A stretch of 34,773 bases of DNA from Sulfurospirillum sp. UBA1314 (GTDB taxonomy: Bacteria > Campylobacterota > Campylobacteria > Campylobacterales > Sulfurospirillaceae). Every line of letters begins with the position of its first letter. Position 1 is the first letter of the stretch. Below, piece by piece: positions 18,048 to 26,023 of this stretch. A program made the position numbers and the translations under genes. Below the pieces are notes generated by a model that was not told where the DNA came from, did no database searches, and was given only the letters and a program-made list of their open reading frames with translations. The stretch is taken from contig DBTO01000125.1 of NCBI GenBank assembly GCA_002307095.1, positions 1-34,773 of the forward strand, in the 5' to 3' direction.

Positions 18048-18997
18048 AGGGCGGTGTCCTCTTTGGGGTCTTCGAGTATGCGTGCAAGAAGGGAGCCTTC
18101 ATATACGACGGGGTATTCGCGAATGGTAAATAACAAGCCATTGCAGGGGCTAATGAGTGTTTCTAGAATGCGCCCTGAGAGCGGATCGATGATTTCCCCG
18201 AGTTTTTCACCTTTTAAAACAGTGACATTGTGTTCTAAAATAGGAATGAAAATCCCTGATTTGGAAGCGTTGACAAAAAAGACTTCGGAATGCAGGTTTG
18301 AAACGGTCGTTTTCGTCGTTGGAAGGACGGCTCTTTCGATGATGCCCACGTGTGCGAGCAGGTTTAAAATACCTTTGGTGAGACTTTGCCCATACTCCTT
18401 GGTGATGCGCATTCCCACACCCATCTCCACAACGAGTGTTTTGGTACCAATCGAATTCATCGCATGCGCAAAAGTAGATTCCAAAACTGTCACCGCGTCA
18501 TGCACCCAAATAAACTCAATGTCGAGTTTCTCCGCTAAGGGGATGAGTTCATCGGCGGTTGAGCGACTGATGCGCACTTGAGGAAGTTCGCGTAAAAAGA
18601 TGTTACTTGCATGAATATCGATGGCAAAGTCACTGCCCCTGACTGTATCGACAATAGCATTCGCCACTTGGGAAGGTAAAAAGTCAGAGGTATTGCCCGG
18701 AAAATTGCGGTTGAGATCGACATCGTAAAAAGGAAACCCACGTGTGATGCTGTCGATGCCCATAGGATTCATAGCAGGATAAATATCTACAATGCCTTTG
18801 ATACAGTGCTTGTTCGCGTTCAGCCATTTGGCAAGCAGATAACAGACGTATTGCCCTTCGATCTCATCACCATGCGTCCCTGTGACAATCGAGATGCGTT
18901 TGGTTGAGGTGGAAATGTCCTCAGGCGAAAAACGGTTGCGTCTGAGCGTTAAGGTTTCATTGACAGGTAAGTTGACGTTAAAGACCTCTTCAATCAT
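18044..18997 (-). CDS. Succinylglutamate desuccinylase/aspartoacylase-family zinc hydrolase
   Basis: The 317-residue protein has intact M14-type metal ligands: His42 and Glu45 in GTHGDEIEG and His129 in DIHAS. It also has the substrate-binding DLNRNFPG and a late acidic VVEMGVG motif. The family hydrolyses N-acyl or amide bonds of amino acids. Within this operon it could trim or recycle the product of the ATP-grasp ligase, which is an inference from context. The C-terminal third has the short beta-barrel domain of AstE-like proteins. Its ATG overlaps the stop of the transglutaminase-like gene by 4 nt, and its own stop overlaps the next paralogue by 4 nt. Confidence 0.87.
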   Translation of the reverse strand: MIEEVFNVNLPVNETLTLRRNRFSPEDISTSTKRISIVTGTHGDEIEGQYVCYLLAKWLNANKHCIKGIVDIYPAMNPMGIDSITRGFPFYDVDLNRNFPGNTSDFLPSQVANAIVDTVRGSDFAIDIHASNIFLRELPQVRISRSTADELIPLAEKLDIEFIWVHDAVTVLESTFAHAMNSIGTKTLVVEMGVGMRITKEYGQSLTKGILNLLAHVGIIERAVLPTTKTTVSNLHSEVFFVNASKSGIFIPILEHNVTVLKGEKLGEIIDPLSGRILETLISPCNGLLFTIREYPVVYEGSLLARILEDPKEDTAL

Positions 18998-19764
18998 TGT
19001 TCATTCCTCTCAATTCGACCCATGATCTCTAAAATATGCTGACGTTTGCCGATGTAACTGCCTCTGTGAATCTGACACTCTGAAAAATCACGCCCATGCG
19101 CGATTTTGATGTAAGGCTCATCATGGATGAAAATGCCACTTTGCGGATCAAGTCCTCTCCAATCCCCATCCATAAACGCTTCCACCCACGTATGTGTTTT
19201 ATTGACGCCATCAATGAACCCGTTGACAAAACGTGCAGGAATGCCGTTACTGCGCAAGAGCGCAATCAGCAAATGGCTAAAATCTTGACTGATGCCCTCT
19301 TTGTAGAGTAAAAACGTCTCAAGCCCTTTGGCTTTAGGCTCTTCGATCGCTCTAAATTGCTCATAGAGCAGTTGGGTCAAAAAATGCGCTTTGCGAAAGT
19401 CGGTCACAGGAAGTTTGAGCGAACGAGAAAATTCACGCACATCTTCGCACAAAGGTGCCAACGTAGAGTGCGGCAGATAAAGCTCCACGGGCTCTTTGTC
19501 GTGGTACACATAAGGGGAGAGTTCTATCTCTCCTTCGATGGTTGCTTTAAGCGCACGGTGCGGTTTGCCCAAAAATCCATACACCAAATGGTTTTCAAAT
19601 CCATCGCGTGTCTCGTAGTAAGGGACACCATCATTGAGACTGAGTTTCCACGCTAGAAGTGTTTGGATGGCATTGGTGTACGGCACCATGCGCAAACAAA
19701 AGTGATGGTTGCGTACTGGCTCATCAAATGTGAGCGTAAAATCATAAGAAAAATTAACTTTCAT
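18994..19764 (-). CDS. Transglutaminase-like protein with Ser in place of the catalytic Cys
   Basis: The 256-residue protein has the same architecture as the 14764-15654 product: an N-terminal beta-sandwich followed by a transglutaminase core. The nucleophile position reads KEGISQDFSH, where family members have GVCxDFAH, so Cys is replaced by Ser159 (codon AGT). His191 (KTHTWVEAF) and Asp206 (GLDPQSG) are kept. The protein is either inactive and used for binding, or a serine-dependent variant. It starts within the last 11 nt of the alpha-E gene and ends with a 4-nt overlap with the metal hydrolase gene. No signal peptide is seen. Confidence 0.88.
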   Translation of the reverse strand: MKVNFSYDFTLTFDEPVRNHHFCLRMVPYTNAIQTLLAWKLSLNDGVPYYETRDGFENHLVYGFLGKPHRALKATIEGEIELSPYVYHDKEPVELYLPHSTLAPLCEDVREFSRSLKLPVTDFRKAHFLTQLLYEQFRAIEEPKAKGLETFLLYKEGISQDFSHLLIALLRSNGIPARFVNGFIDGVNKTHTWVEAFMDGDWRGLDPQSGIFIHDEPYIKIAHGRDFSECQIHRGSYIGKRQHILEIMGRIERNEQ

Positions 19765-20416
19765 GCGTTGTGGTCAATGCCTCGAATACTGAATTGATCG
19801 TTTGTAACGTTTTAAATTTATTACTGGACGAAAGTGTAACACGTTTATGATTTGGGCGAACTTTCTCAGCAATGCTGTTAAGCTTTTCCACATCCATCAA
19901 AGCCGCTTCAATGCTGTCGTAAAGGCGAATATTGAGATCCATTCGCTCTACCACTTTGCCCAACTGAATCAAAGGAGACTCTTTGGCTTCAACGAGTGAA
20001 AGCTCAAAATTACCCCAAATGGCATCAAGCTCTTTGAGCGTACCTTCTAACCAATAAAGCGAAACAGTACGCTCCTCTTTGGCGGTTTGATAGGCTAAAT
20101 AGAGCGCATTAATGCGGCTAAACATACGGTTTGAGAGGTGTGAGCGTGTCAAAATGGCATTTTCACGCGCCATGTTGATTGTATTGTACAAGCTCGCATC
20201 TTCTAAGTTAAAGACACTTTCTCTCAAAAACATTTGTGCTGAGTCGTATGCAAGTTCAATGCCAAGTTTGGCATAAAATGCCTTCGCATCCTCAAAATCT
20301 TCATCTAAAATTTTATCAAAAAGAGCAATGACCAAACGTGTCATACTCTCAGCTCTTTGAATATAGCGACCCATCCAGTAAAGATGTTCTGCCGCTTGAG
20401 GGGGTATGAGAATCAT
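19754..20416 (-). CDS. Alpha-E domain protein (DUF403)
   Basis: The 220-residue all-helical protein starts MILIPPQAAEHLYWMGRYIQRAESM, the typical opening of alpha-E proteins, and corresponds to the C-terminal half of the cluster A fusion. I chose the ATG at 20416 rather than the one at 20437 because AAAGGAG lies 5-6 nt upstream and this gives the usual ATGA overlap with the ATP-grasp stop. The family is always found next to permuted ATP-grasp genes, and its biochemical role is unproven. It overlaps the downstream transglutaminase-like gene by 11 nt. Confidence 0.88.
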   Translation of the reverse strand: MILIPPQAAEHLYWMGRYIQRAESMTRLVIALFDKILDEDFEDAKAFYAKLGIELAYDSAQMFLRESVFNLEDASLYNTINMARENAILTRSHLSNRMFSRINALYLAYQTAKEERTVSLYWLEGTLKELDAIWGNFELSLVEAKESPLIQLGKVVERMDLNIRLYDSIEAALMDVEKLNSIAEKVRPNHKRVTLSSSNKFKTLQTINSVFEALTTTHES

Positions 20417-21786
20417 CTTTGCTCCTTTAAAACCCATGTATCTTTAAATCCGCCACCTTGGGAAGAGTTGACGATGTAACTGGTCGGATCCATCGCAAAA
20501 CGCGTGAGCCCTCCTGGCCAGACAAAAATATCTTCACCGTAAATCGAGAACATTCTAAGATCGGCTTTGCGAGGTGAAAAGGTGCCTGCTTCATCTAAAC
20601 ATTCGATGTCGTAAAACTCGATCACCTCTTGCGCGATAAAACGCCTAGGCTCCGCGATAATAGCATCTTTGAGTTTTTCGCGTTCACTCTTGGTGAGTTG
20701 TGAGCCAAACACAACGCCATATCCTCCAGCTTCCGCAACATCTTTGATGACGAGGGTTCGCATATTTTGTAAAATGTGGTTGCGATCTTTCTCAAAAAAT
20801 GCCAAGAACGTTGGGGCATTTTGCAAGATCGGCTCTTCATTCATGTAATATTTAATCATCGCTGGCACAAAGTAGTAAATGCCCTTATCGTCAGCGATGC
20901 CGTTTCCGATGCTGTTCATCAGCGCTACATTACCCGCGCGATACGCTTGCGTGATGTTGGGAACCCCGATCAAAGAGTCTGGATGAAACTCGACAGGATC
21001 AAGTGCATCATCATCAAGCCGTCGGTAAATGGCACCCACACGTGCTTTTTTTCCGTTGTAGGTTTTGAGATAGACTTTGTCTTTCTCAACGACCAAATCT
21101 TCACCATTGGCAAGTATCGCGCCACTCTCTTTGGCAAGATAAGAGTGCTCATAAAACGCAGAATTATAACGACCCGGTGTTAAGATGACATTGATGCCAC
21201 CCGTGTTGACATAGTCCATCGCCGCTTCAAGTTTCTTCGGGTAATCGCTCACCCCTTGAATCGGTAGCTTCTCAAAAAATTCAGGAAACACTTTGCGTGT
21301 CAGCATACGAAGTGAAAGCGGATAACTCACGCCACTGGGTACCCTGATGTTGTCTTCAAGCACAACCCAACCATCCCCAACACTGTTCTTAACAAGGTCG
21401 ATACCGCTAATGTGCACACGAATGTTTTTCGCCACAGAAGTATTGGCAAAAGAAGGCAGATAGGCTTTGGAAGAGAAGACAAATTCACTAGGAATGATGC
21501 CGTCTTTAAGAATTTTCTGCGCTCCGTAGACATCTTCTAAAAAGAGATTGAGGGCATAAATGCGCTGTTGTATCCCTTTTTCAAGGTACGCAAATTCTGA
21601 CGGGGAGACGATTCTTGGAATGATGTCAAAGGGGAATTTGCGCTCTATAAACGCGTTGTTTTTAAAAAGGTTGAAGTTGATCGCTTCGGTATTCATATAC
21701 GTGAGCAACTCTTGGACGCGGTTCTTGTCGATAGTGTTTAAGATGCCTTTAAACGCATCATAGAATGGACTGTTTGACTCAATCAT
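20413..21786 (-). CDS. Circularly permuted type 2 ATP-grasp protein (DUF404/DUF407)
   Basis: The 457-residue protein is the stand-alone version of the ATP-grasp half of the cluster A fusion. Visible motifs are RVPSGVSYPLSLR, LTPGRYNSAFYEHSYLA, YRRLDDDALDPVEF, NSIGNGIADDKGIYYFVP and the C-terminal SSQGGGFKDTWVL. These proteins are predicted ATP-dependent carboxylate-amine ligases, but no product is known. It is the first gene of cluster B. The ATG follows AAAGG with a 6-nt gap, and about 130 nt separate it from the gene upstream, so its promoter should lie in 21787-21918. Confidence 0.9.
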   Translation of the reverse strand: MIESNSPFYDAFKGILNTIDKNRVQELLTYMNTEAINFNLFKNNAFIERKFPFDIIPRIVSPSEFAYLEKGIQQRIYALNLFLEDVYGAQKILKDGIIPSEFVFSSKAYLPSFANTSVAKNIRVHISGIDLVKNSVGDGWVVLEDNIRVPSGVSYPLSLRMLTRKVFPEFFEKLPIQGVSDYPKKLEAAMDYVNTGGINVILTPGRYNSAFYEHSYLAKESGAILANGEDLVVEKDKVYLKTYNGKKARVGAIYRRLDDDALDPVEFHPDSLIGVPNITQAYRAGNVALMNSIGNGIADDKGIYYFVPAMIKYYMNEEPILQNAPTFLAFFEKDRNHILQNMRTLVIKDVAEAGGYGVVFGSQLTKSEREKLKDAIIAEPRRFIAQEVIEFYDIECLDEAGTFSPRKADLRMFSIYGEDIFVWPGGLTRFAMDPTSYIVNSSQGGGFKDTWVLKEQR

Positions 21787-21918
21787 AGTGTACCTTTTGC
21801 CCTTTCACCCAAATGTGATGCAAGCAGTTTAGCACAAAATTAAGCAGAGAAAGCGAATAAAAGTCTCATTTTTTGATTATTTTTTAAACACTAACAAAAG
21901 TGTGACAAAAGTTTAATC
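21787..21918 (-). promoter_or_regulatory. Probable promoter region of cluster B
   Basis: This 132-nt gap separates two genes on the minus strand. It carries the Shine-Dalgarno sequence of the ATP-grasp gene and must hold its promoter. On the minus strand TGCTAAACT is a weak extended -10 candidate. No strong hairpin or palindrome copy is present. Confidence 0.35.
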
Positions 21919-23280
21919 TTAGCCGTGCCACATATAGGCAAAAAACAACCCTTCGATCAAAAAGAGACTGCAAAAAAGTAGGTTCCATTTGAGAGAGACT
22001 TCTAGCGGTGTTACATGTAAAAATTTGGCGGTCATCAGTGACATGCCTGCAAATGGCGAGATGATAAAGGAGATAGCTGCCGATAGAAGCAAAATAAGCG
22101 CGATAGAAACGGAAGAGAGCGGAAGTGAAACGGAGAGTAAAATCTTGCCAAACATCACTGCTAGCACCAAAGGATGGATGCCGCATAAGGCGATAAAGAT
22201 AAACAAAAGAGGAATGATAAGGATAGAGAAGATGCCAAGGTGGTTAACGCTTCCTTGCAAGAATGGCTGAATGTGACTCAAAATACCACTGTGATCGACC
22301 GCACCTGCAAATAGCCCCACCGCAATAAAAAAGACTGAAAAATCGGTCGCTTGCATAATGCCACTCTCCCCGTAGTTCTTCAACACCGTTTTGAGCTCTG
22401 GCTGGTTACGGTAATACATGATCCAAATCGTTGAGACGATGAGTCCTGCGAGTAAAATTCTCCCTGTTCCTGTTGCAATCGAAAACCTTTCCAAGAGTCC
22501 TATACCCACAATAAGGCTGATAATCACAAGGATAATATGTGCGGTCTGTTTGGGTGCGTTTTTGGCGATAGAAGAAGAGTTAGTCAGCGTTTCAGACATC
22601 GAAACGATGGGCTTGTTCAGGCGTGTAAGATGCTCTAAAGCATACGACGTCAACATCCCTATGAGACTCAAAAGAAGACCCGGCACAAACAGCTGTGACC
22701 ACGAGACATGGGTCACTTGCATCACCAAAAGAATGATAATCGCCCCCGGTGCCCAAAAGAGGGCAAGTGTGTACCCTCGCATAATGGCAGTTGCAAAAAA
22801 GCGCTGGTACTGCGAAACACTGTTTTTAAGGGCTTTGTTAAAGAGTGAAACCATCACAGGCACGGTTCCAAAGAGCAAAAAGCTCGCAAAAAGATTGGTC
22901 ACAAGCATCGAAAAAAGGTAGAGCGAACTCTCCTTTTTAAAGAGTCTTTTGAGCCAATACTCAACAGTGTCACTGTAGTGCCCGACTTCGATGGGAATGG
23001 AGAAAAGCTGCATCACCACGATGATGGCGATGATGTTGGTCATGGAAGTAAGCGATTGCATCCCAATGGAAAAAGGAAGTTTATAGTAGACAAGTATGAG
23101 CGTACCCAACGTAAAAAAGAACAGAGTAATGGTGCGAAAACCACTCTTTTGTATCAAAAGACCCACCCCAAACAAAAGAGCTGTAAAAAACGTTAAAAGC
23201 TCCAAACTCACGGGCATAAAAAGGTGTGTTACATGTAAAAGTGTGATGACCAAAAGCGCCATTTTACAGAGGGTATTCAT
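21919..23280 (-). CDS. Polytopic membrane transporter of unknown substrate (ion-transporter-like)
   Basis: The 453-residue protein is hydrophobic throughout, with roughly 11-12 predicted membrane helices split by a hydrophilic loop around residues 235-250. The two halves and sequences such as GTVPVMVSLFNKAL and ISPFAGMSLMTAKFL recall the ion transporter superfamily (DcuC/ArsB/CitT-like), but I cannot name a substrate. It is transcribed alone, with cluster B downstream after 132 nt. Two copies of TTACATGTAA lie in the gene and encode LLHVTHL near the N-terminus and FLHVTPL near the C-terminus. Confidence 0.7.
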   Translation of the reverse strand: MNTLCKMALLVITLLHVTHLFMPVSLELLTFFTALLFGVGLLIQKSGFRTITLFFFTLGTLILVYYKLPFSIGMQSLTSMTNIIAIIVVMQLFSIPIEVGHYSDTVEYWLKRLFKKESSLYLFSMLVTNLFASFLLFGTVPVMVSLFNKALKNSVSQYQRFFATAIMRGYTLALFWAPGAIIILLVMQVTHVSWSQLFVPGLLLSLIGMLTSYALEHLTRLNKPIVSMSETLTNSSSIAKNAPKQTAHIILVIISLIVGIGLLERFSIATGTGRILLAGLIVSTIWIMYYRNQPELKTVLKNYGESGIMQATDFSVFFIAVGLFAGAVDHSGILSHIQPFLQGSVNHLGIFSILIIPLLFIFIALCGIHPLVLAVMFGKILLSVSLPLSSVSIALILLLSAAISFIISPFAGMSLMTAKFLHVTPLEVSLKWNLLFCSLFLIEGLFFAYMWHG

Positions 23281-23479
23281 CTACATTCCAAAATTAAAGT
23301 GTGCTATTGTACCGAAAGGAAGGTTAGAAAAATGCAACGCTTTACTTTACATGTAAAGGTTTTTAGATGAAATTTAGCTAGTATTTTATGTTTGGATAAA
23401 TGCTTACTTTTGGAAAAATTCAAAGTTTAGCCATAATTTCTAAATCCTGTAGAAAATAATTAAAAACTAAAGAGTTAAA
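23281..23479. other. Divergent intergenic region
   Basis: These 199 nt separate the minus-strand transporter from the plus-strand HEPN-like gene and should hold both promoters. A TTTACATGTAAA palindrome lies at 23346-23357, 66 nt upstream of the transporter start. The half nearest 23480 becomes very AT-rich. No clear -10 box stands out. Confidence 0.4.
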
Positions 23480-24007
23480 ATGTTGAGTTATGTAGATGCA
23501 AATCAATTTGAATTATTTGAAAATTTGAATGATGATGTAGTAAAAAGCTTACAAATGTTAGAAAATGATAAAGAAAGTCAATTTTTAAGACGATGTTTTG
23601 TAAAAAGTGCTTTTTCTTATATTGAGTGTATTCCGTATTGTTTAAAATATCATTTAAGAAGAAAATTGCATAAAGTATTCTATGAATTAAATGCAAAAGA
23701 AAGAACATTATTGTATGAGGATAACGATTATAAAATAAGTCTCCTAGATAATTTTAAACAAACATTTAAATTAGCAAAAAAAATATTAAATAAAGAAAAT
23801 TTTGATTTAAAAACTTCAGGAAAAGAATTTAAGTTATTAAGAAAATCAATTGTTGTTAGAGACAGAATAACCCATCCAAAAAGATTTAGAGATATTCAAA
23901 TATCTGATGAAGAAATATACTATATATTAACATCCGTCAACTATATTGAACAAGTTTTTTTAGATTTTCTAAGTTATAAAAATATAAATTCAAGTGATCA
24001 GAGTTAA
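23480..24007 (+). CDS. Orphan AT-rich gene, possible HEPN-domain protein
   Basis: I cannot assign this 175-residue protein to a family with certainty. It is predicted to be almost entirely helical and contains RDRITHPK (about residue 130), which fits the R-x4-H motif of HEPN domains, many of which are RNases in toxin-antitoxin or abortive-infection systems. The Phe/Tyr/Lys/Asn-rich composition and about 25-30% G+C differ sharply from neighbours, which reach about 50%; this points to recent transfer. No MNT nucleotidyltransferase or other antitoxin gene is next to it. The ATG follows AAAGAG with a short gap. A TTTACATGTAAA copy follows its stop by 10 nt. Confidence 0.65.
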   Translation: MLSYVDANQFELFENLNDDVVKSLQMLENDKESQFLRRCFVKSAFSYIECIPYCLKYHLRRKLHKVFYELNAKERTLLYEDNDYKISLLDNFKQTFKLAKKILNKENFDLKTSGKEFKLLRKSIVVRDRITHPKRFRDIQISDEEIYYILTSVNYIEQVFLDFLSYKNINSSDQS

Positions 24008-24093
24008 ATTCTTAACTTTTACATGTAAAGCTGAAAAATAAAGCAATAGTATCAAAAAATAGCCTATACATTTTAGTTTCAACCTATTTAGAC

Positions 24094-24099
24094 TATGAT
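24094..24099 (+). promoter_or_regulatory. -10 box of the ThrE-type exporter operon
   Basis: TATGAT at 24094-24099 is a good -10 box only 11 nt before the ATG at 24111. The leader would be about 5 nt and no Shine-Dalgarno sequence is seen, so the transcript may be nearly leaderless. Confidence 0.45.
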
Positions 24100-24110
24100 T
24101 CTCGCATAAA

Positions 24111-24896
24111 ATGAAAAAAGGATTTCCCACGATCTCAAAGGAAGAACAGACCAGAATCACCACCGTTGTTGTCAGAGTTGCGGCGATGCTTTTGGAGTAC
24201 GGTGCTGAGAGTCGTTTGATCGAGCAACTCTCGTCTCGTTTGGGTGTGGCACTGGGGTGTACGTCCATTGAGATTTCGCTGATTCCCTCTGCGATTGTTT
24301 TGACCACGCTCATTGGTGACTCTTCGGTTACGACCACGAGGCGCGCGCACGAACAGCCGATCAATATGTCAATCGTGCATCAAATCGTCACGATCTGCAT
24401 TGCGGCGGAGAAAAATCCTCGCGACATTATGATGGTGGAAACCAAGCTTGCTAACATTCATTCAAACGCGTATCCTGCGTGGTTGATTGTTCCGATGATC
24501 GGGCTTTCGTGTGCGGCATTTAGCCATTTGCAAGGGGCAGATTGGGCGGGATTTTGCATCACTTTTTTAGCCGCTTCGGTGGGAATGATGGTACGTAGGG
24601 CACTCTCTTCTCGTAATTACTCTTTGCTGATCGTCTTTGCATTTACCGCGTTTGTGTGTACGATGATCGCCAGCCTCTCTTTTTATCAAGGTCTCAGTGC
24701 GACAGGAAGTATCGTTCTCTCTTCGAGTGTTTTACTCCTTGTCCCGGGATTTCCCTATATCAACTCGATGCTCGATGCCTTCAAAGGCTACATCAGCATG
24801 GGCTGGGGACGTTGGACGCAAGCGACGCTTTTAACACTCATGTCTTCTTTGGGTATCATGCTTGCCATGGGGCTTTTGGACATTAAAGGATGGTAA
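24111..24896 (+). CDS. ThrE-family threonine/serine exporter, large subunit (DUF1212)
   Basis: The 261-residue protein has the DUF1212 N-terminal region (LLEYGAESRLIEQLSSRLG, then the SVTTTRRAHEQP segment) followed by about five membrane helices, including the conserved LLVPGFPYINSMLDAFKGY stretch. In ThrE of Corynebacterium one long protein exports threonine and serine; here, as in many bacteria, the two halves are separate genes. It overlaps or abuts the second subunit gene. Substrate assignment is by family only. Confidence 0.88.
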   Translation: MKKGFPTISKEEQTRITTVVVRVAAMLLEYGAESRLIEQLSSRLGVALGCTSIEISLIPSAIVLTTLIGDSSVTTTRRAHEQPINMSIVHQIVTICIAAEKNPRDIMMVETKLANIHSNAYPAWLIVPMIGLSCAAFSHLQGADWAGFCITFLAASVGMMVRRALSSRNYSLLIVFAFTAFVCTMIASLSFYQGLSATGSIVLSSSVLLLVPGFPYINSMLDAFKGYISMGWGRWTQATLLTLMSSLGIMLAMGLLDIKGW

Positions 24897-25363
24897 TGAT
24901 GGAATGGGTGACTCTTTTACTTAATTCCCTGTGGGCGGCGATTCCTGCTGTGGGTTTTGGGATGATTTTCAACGTTCCGCGCTCAGCTCTGCCGTTGTGC
25001 GCGGTGGGTGGCGCTTTTACGTATGGGTTTAGAGAAGTGTTGATGCACCATCACCTCTCCATCGAACTGTCAACGTTTATCGCCGCAACGGCAATCGGCA
25101 TTATCGGTGTTTTCTGGTCACGTGCTTATGTGATGCCCAGACCCGTCTACACCGTTCCTTCCATCATTCCGATCATCCCTGGAACGTACGCGTATGAGAT
25201 GATGATAAGCCTTGTTTCGATGAACACCGATGGCGTCACTGATGCTTTGCTTTCAAGTTTTATCCAAAATGGCTTACATGCGGTCAGTATTTTATTTGCG
25301 ATTGCCTTTGGTTTGGTACTGCCTTCGATGTATTATACCAAGCGCCAAAAGCCGATTATTTAG
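24896..25363 (+). CDS. ThrE-family exporter, small subunit (ThrE_2/DUF3815)
   Basis: The product is about 155 residues with four predicted membrane helices, and has the family features FNVPRSALPLCAVGGAFTY and VPSIIPIIPGTYAYEMM. It pairs with the DUF1212 protein upstream to form a complete ThrE-like exporter. Possible starts are 24890, 24896 and 24899; AAAGGA at 24885-24890 favours 24896 (TAATG overlap with the upstream stop) or 24899. A palindrome copy lies 11 nt after the stop, inside a larger TTTTGG/CCAAAA stem. Confidence 0.87.
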   Translation: MMEWVTLLLNSLWAAIPAVGFGMIFNVPRSALPLCAVGGAFTYGFREVLMHHHLSIELSTFIAATAIGIIGVFWSRAYVMPRPVYTVPSIIPIIPGTYAYEMMISLVSMNTDGVTDALLSSFIQNGLHAVSILFAIAFGLVLPSMYYTKRQKPII

Positions 25364-25366
25364 GGG

Positions 25367-25393
25367 TTTTGGTGTTTACATGTAAAGCCAAAA
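25367..25393. terminator. Hairpin-capable palindrome after the ThrE operon
   Basis: TTTTGG (25367-25372) and CCAAAA (25388-25393) flank the TTTACATGTAAA copy at 25375-25386, giving a nested stem. An A-run follows rather than a T-run, so it is a weak intrinsic terminator on the plus strand. Confidence 0.35.
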
Positions 25394-25453
25394 AACAAGA
25401 TAAAAGCAGTGCATCCTTTCATCCTAAATCCCCATTTTCCCTTTCTAAGTTTA

Positions 25454-25462
25454 TGTTATAAT
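25454..25462 (+). promoter_or_regulatory. Extended -10 promoter of bacteriohemerythrin gene
   Basis: TGTTATAAT (25454-25462) is a perfect extended -10 box, about 40 nt before the start codon. No -35 box is evident. Confidence 0.65.
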
Positions 25463-25502
25463 TTTCAAAATTGCATCAAAATTCAATTTACAAGGAATGG
25501 CA

Positions 25503-25961
25503 ATGTCGTATTGGAAATGGGAGCCAGCTTTTTCAGTGGGTATCGCTGTGATTGATGATCAGCATAAGCAAATGATTGCGTATATTAATGAGCTCGGCAC
25601 GATTTCGATCTATCACGATAACGAAAAAGTGCGTACGGTGCTTTTAGCGTTAATGGATTACACGGTGTCTCATCTTGCCTTTGAAGAGCGTTTGATGGAA
25701 GAGGCAGGGTATCCTAAACTGGAAGCGCATAAGCAGGTGCATCTTTCATTTATTGAGCGTATTCATTTCTTTCAAGAACGCTATGAGAACGGTGAAGATA
25801 TTTCTAAACAGCTGATGATGGATCTGCAAATGTGGCTGATCAATCACATACAACACGAGGATGCGGACTATAAAGAGGTTGTTCAAGCGATGCTTCACAA
25901 AAAAGAAGGTCAAATGAACGGTGGGTGGCTCACAACCTTGATCGATAAATTTTTTAAATAA
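25503..25961 (+). CDS. Bacteriohemerythrin
   Basis: The 152-residue single-domain protein binds dioxygen with a non-heme di-iron centre in a four-helix bundle. The iron ligands are visible in order: His in DDQHKQM, His and Glu in SHLAFEERLM, His in EAHKQVHLSF, and His and Asp in NHIQHEDADY. Such proteins carry or sense oxygen in microaerophiles and are frequent in Campylobacterota. I set the start at 25503 because AAGGA ends at 25496, giving a 6-nt gap; the ATG at 25497 would have no gap. It is transcribed alone from an extended -10 promoter and ends at a bidirectional terminator. Confidence 0.93.
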   Translation: MSYWKWEPAFSVGIAVIDDQHKQMIAYINELGTISIYHDNEKVRTVLLALMDYTVSHLAFEERLMEEAGYPKLEAHKQVHLSFIERIHFFQERYENGEDISKQLMMDLQMWLINHIQHEDADYKEVVQAMLHKKEGQMNGGWLTTLIDKFFK

Positions 25962-25988
25962 CCACCATTTGAGTGTTTACATGTAAAA

Positions 25989-26017
25989 AAAACGCTCCTC
26001 GTTTTGAAGAGCGTTTT
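25989..26017. terminator. Bidirectional terminator between hemerythrin and metal ATPase genes
   Basis: AAAACGCTC (25989-25997) and GAGCGTTTT (26009-26017) form a 9-bp perfect stem with an 11-nt loop, with an A-run on one side and Ts on the other. It lies between convergent genes, directly after a TTTACATGTAAA copy at 25976-25987. Confidence 0.8.
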
Positions 26018-26023
26018 GTGTGT

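Noticed and set aside
23346..23357. Palindrome copies as Fur, FNR or parS sites
   Set aside because: The sequence does not match the consensus of these sites, and the copy number and positions within genes do not fit a classical regulator.
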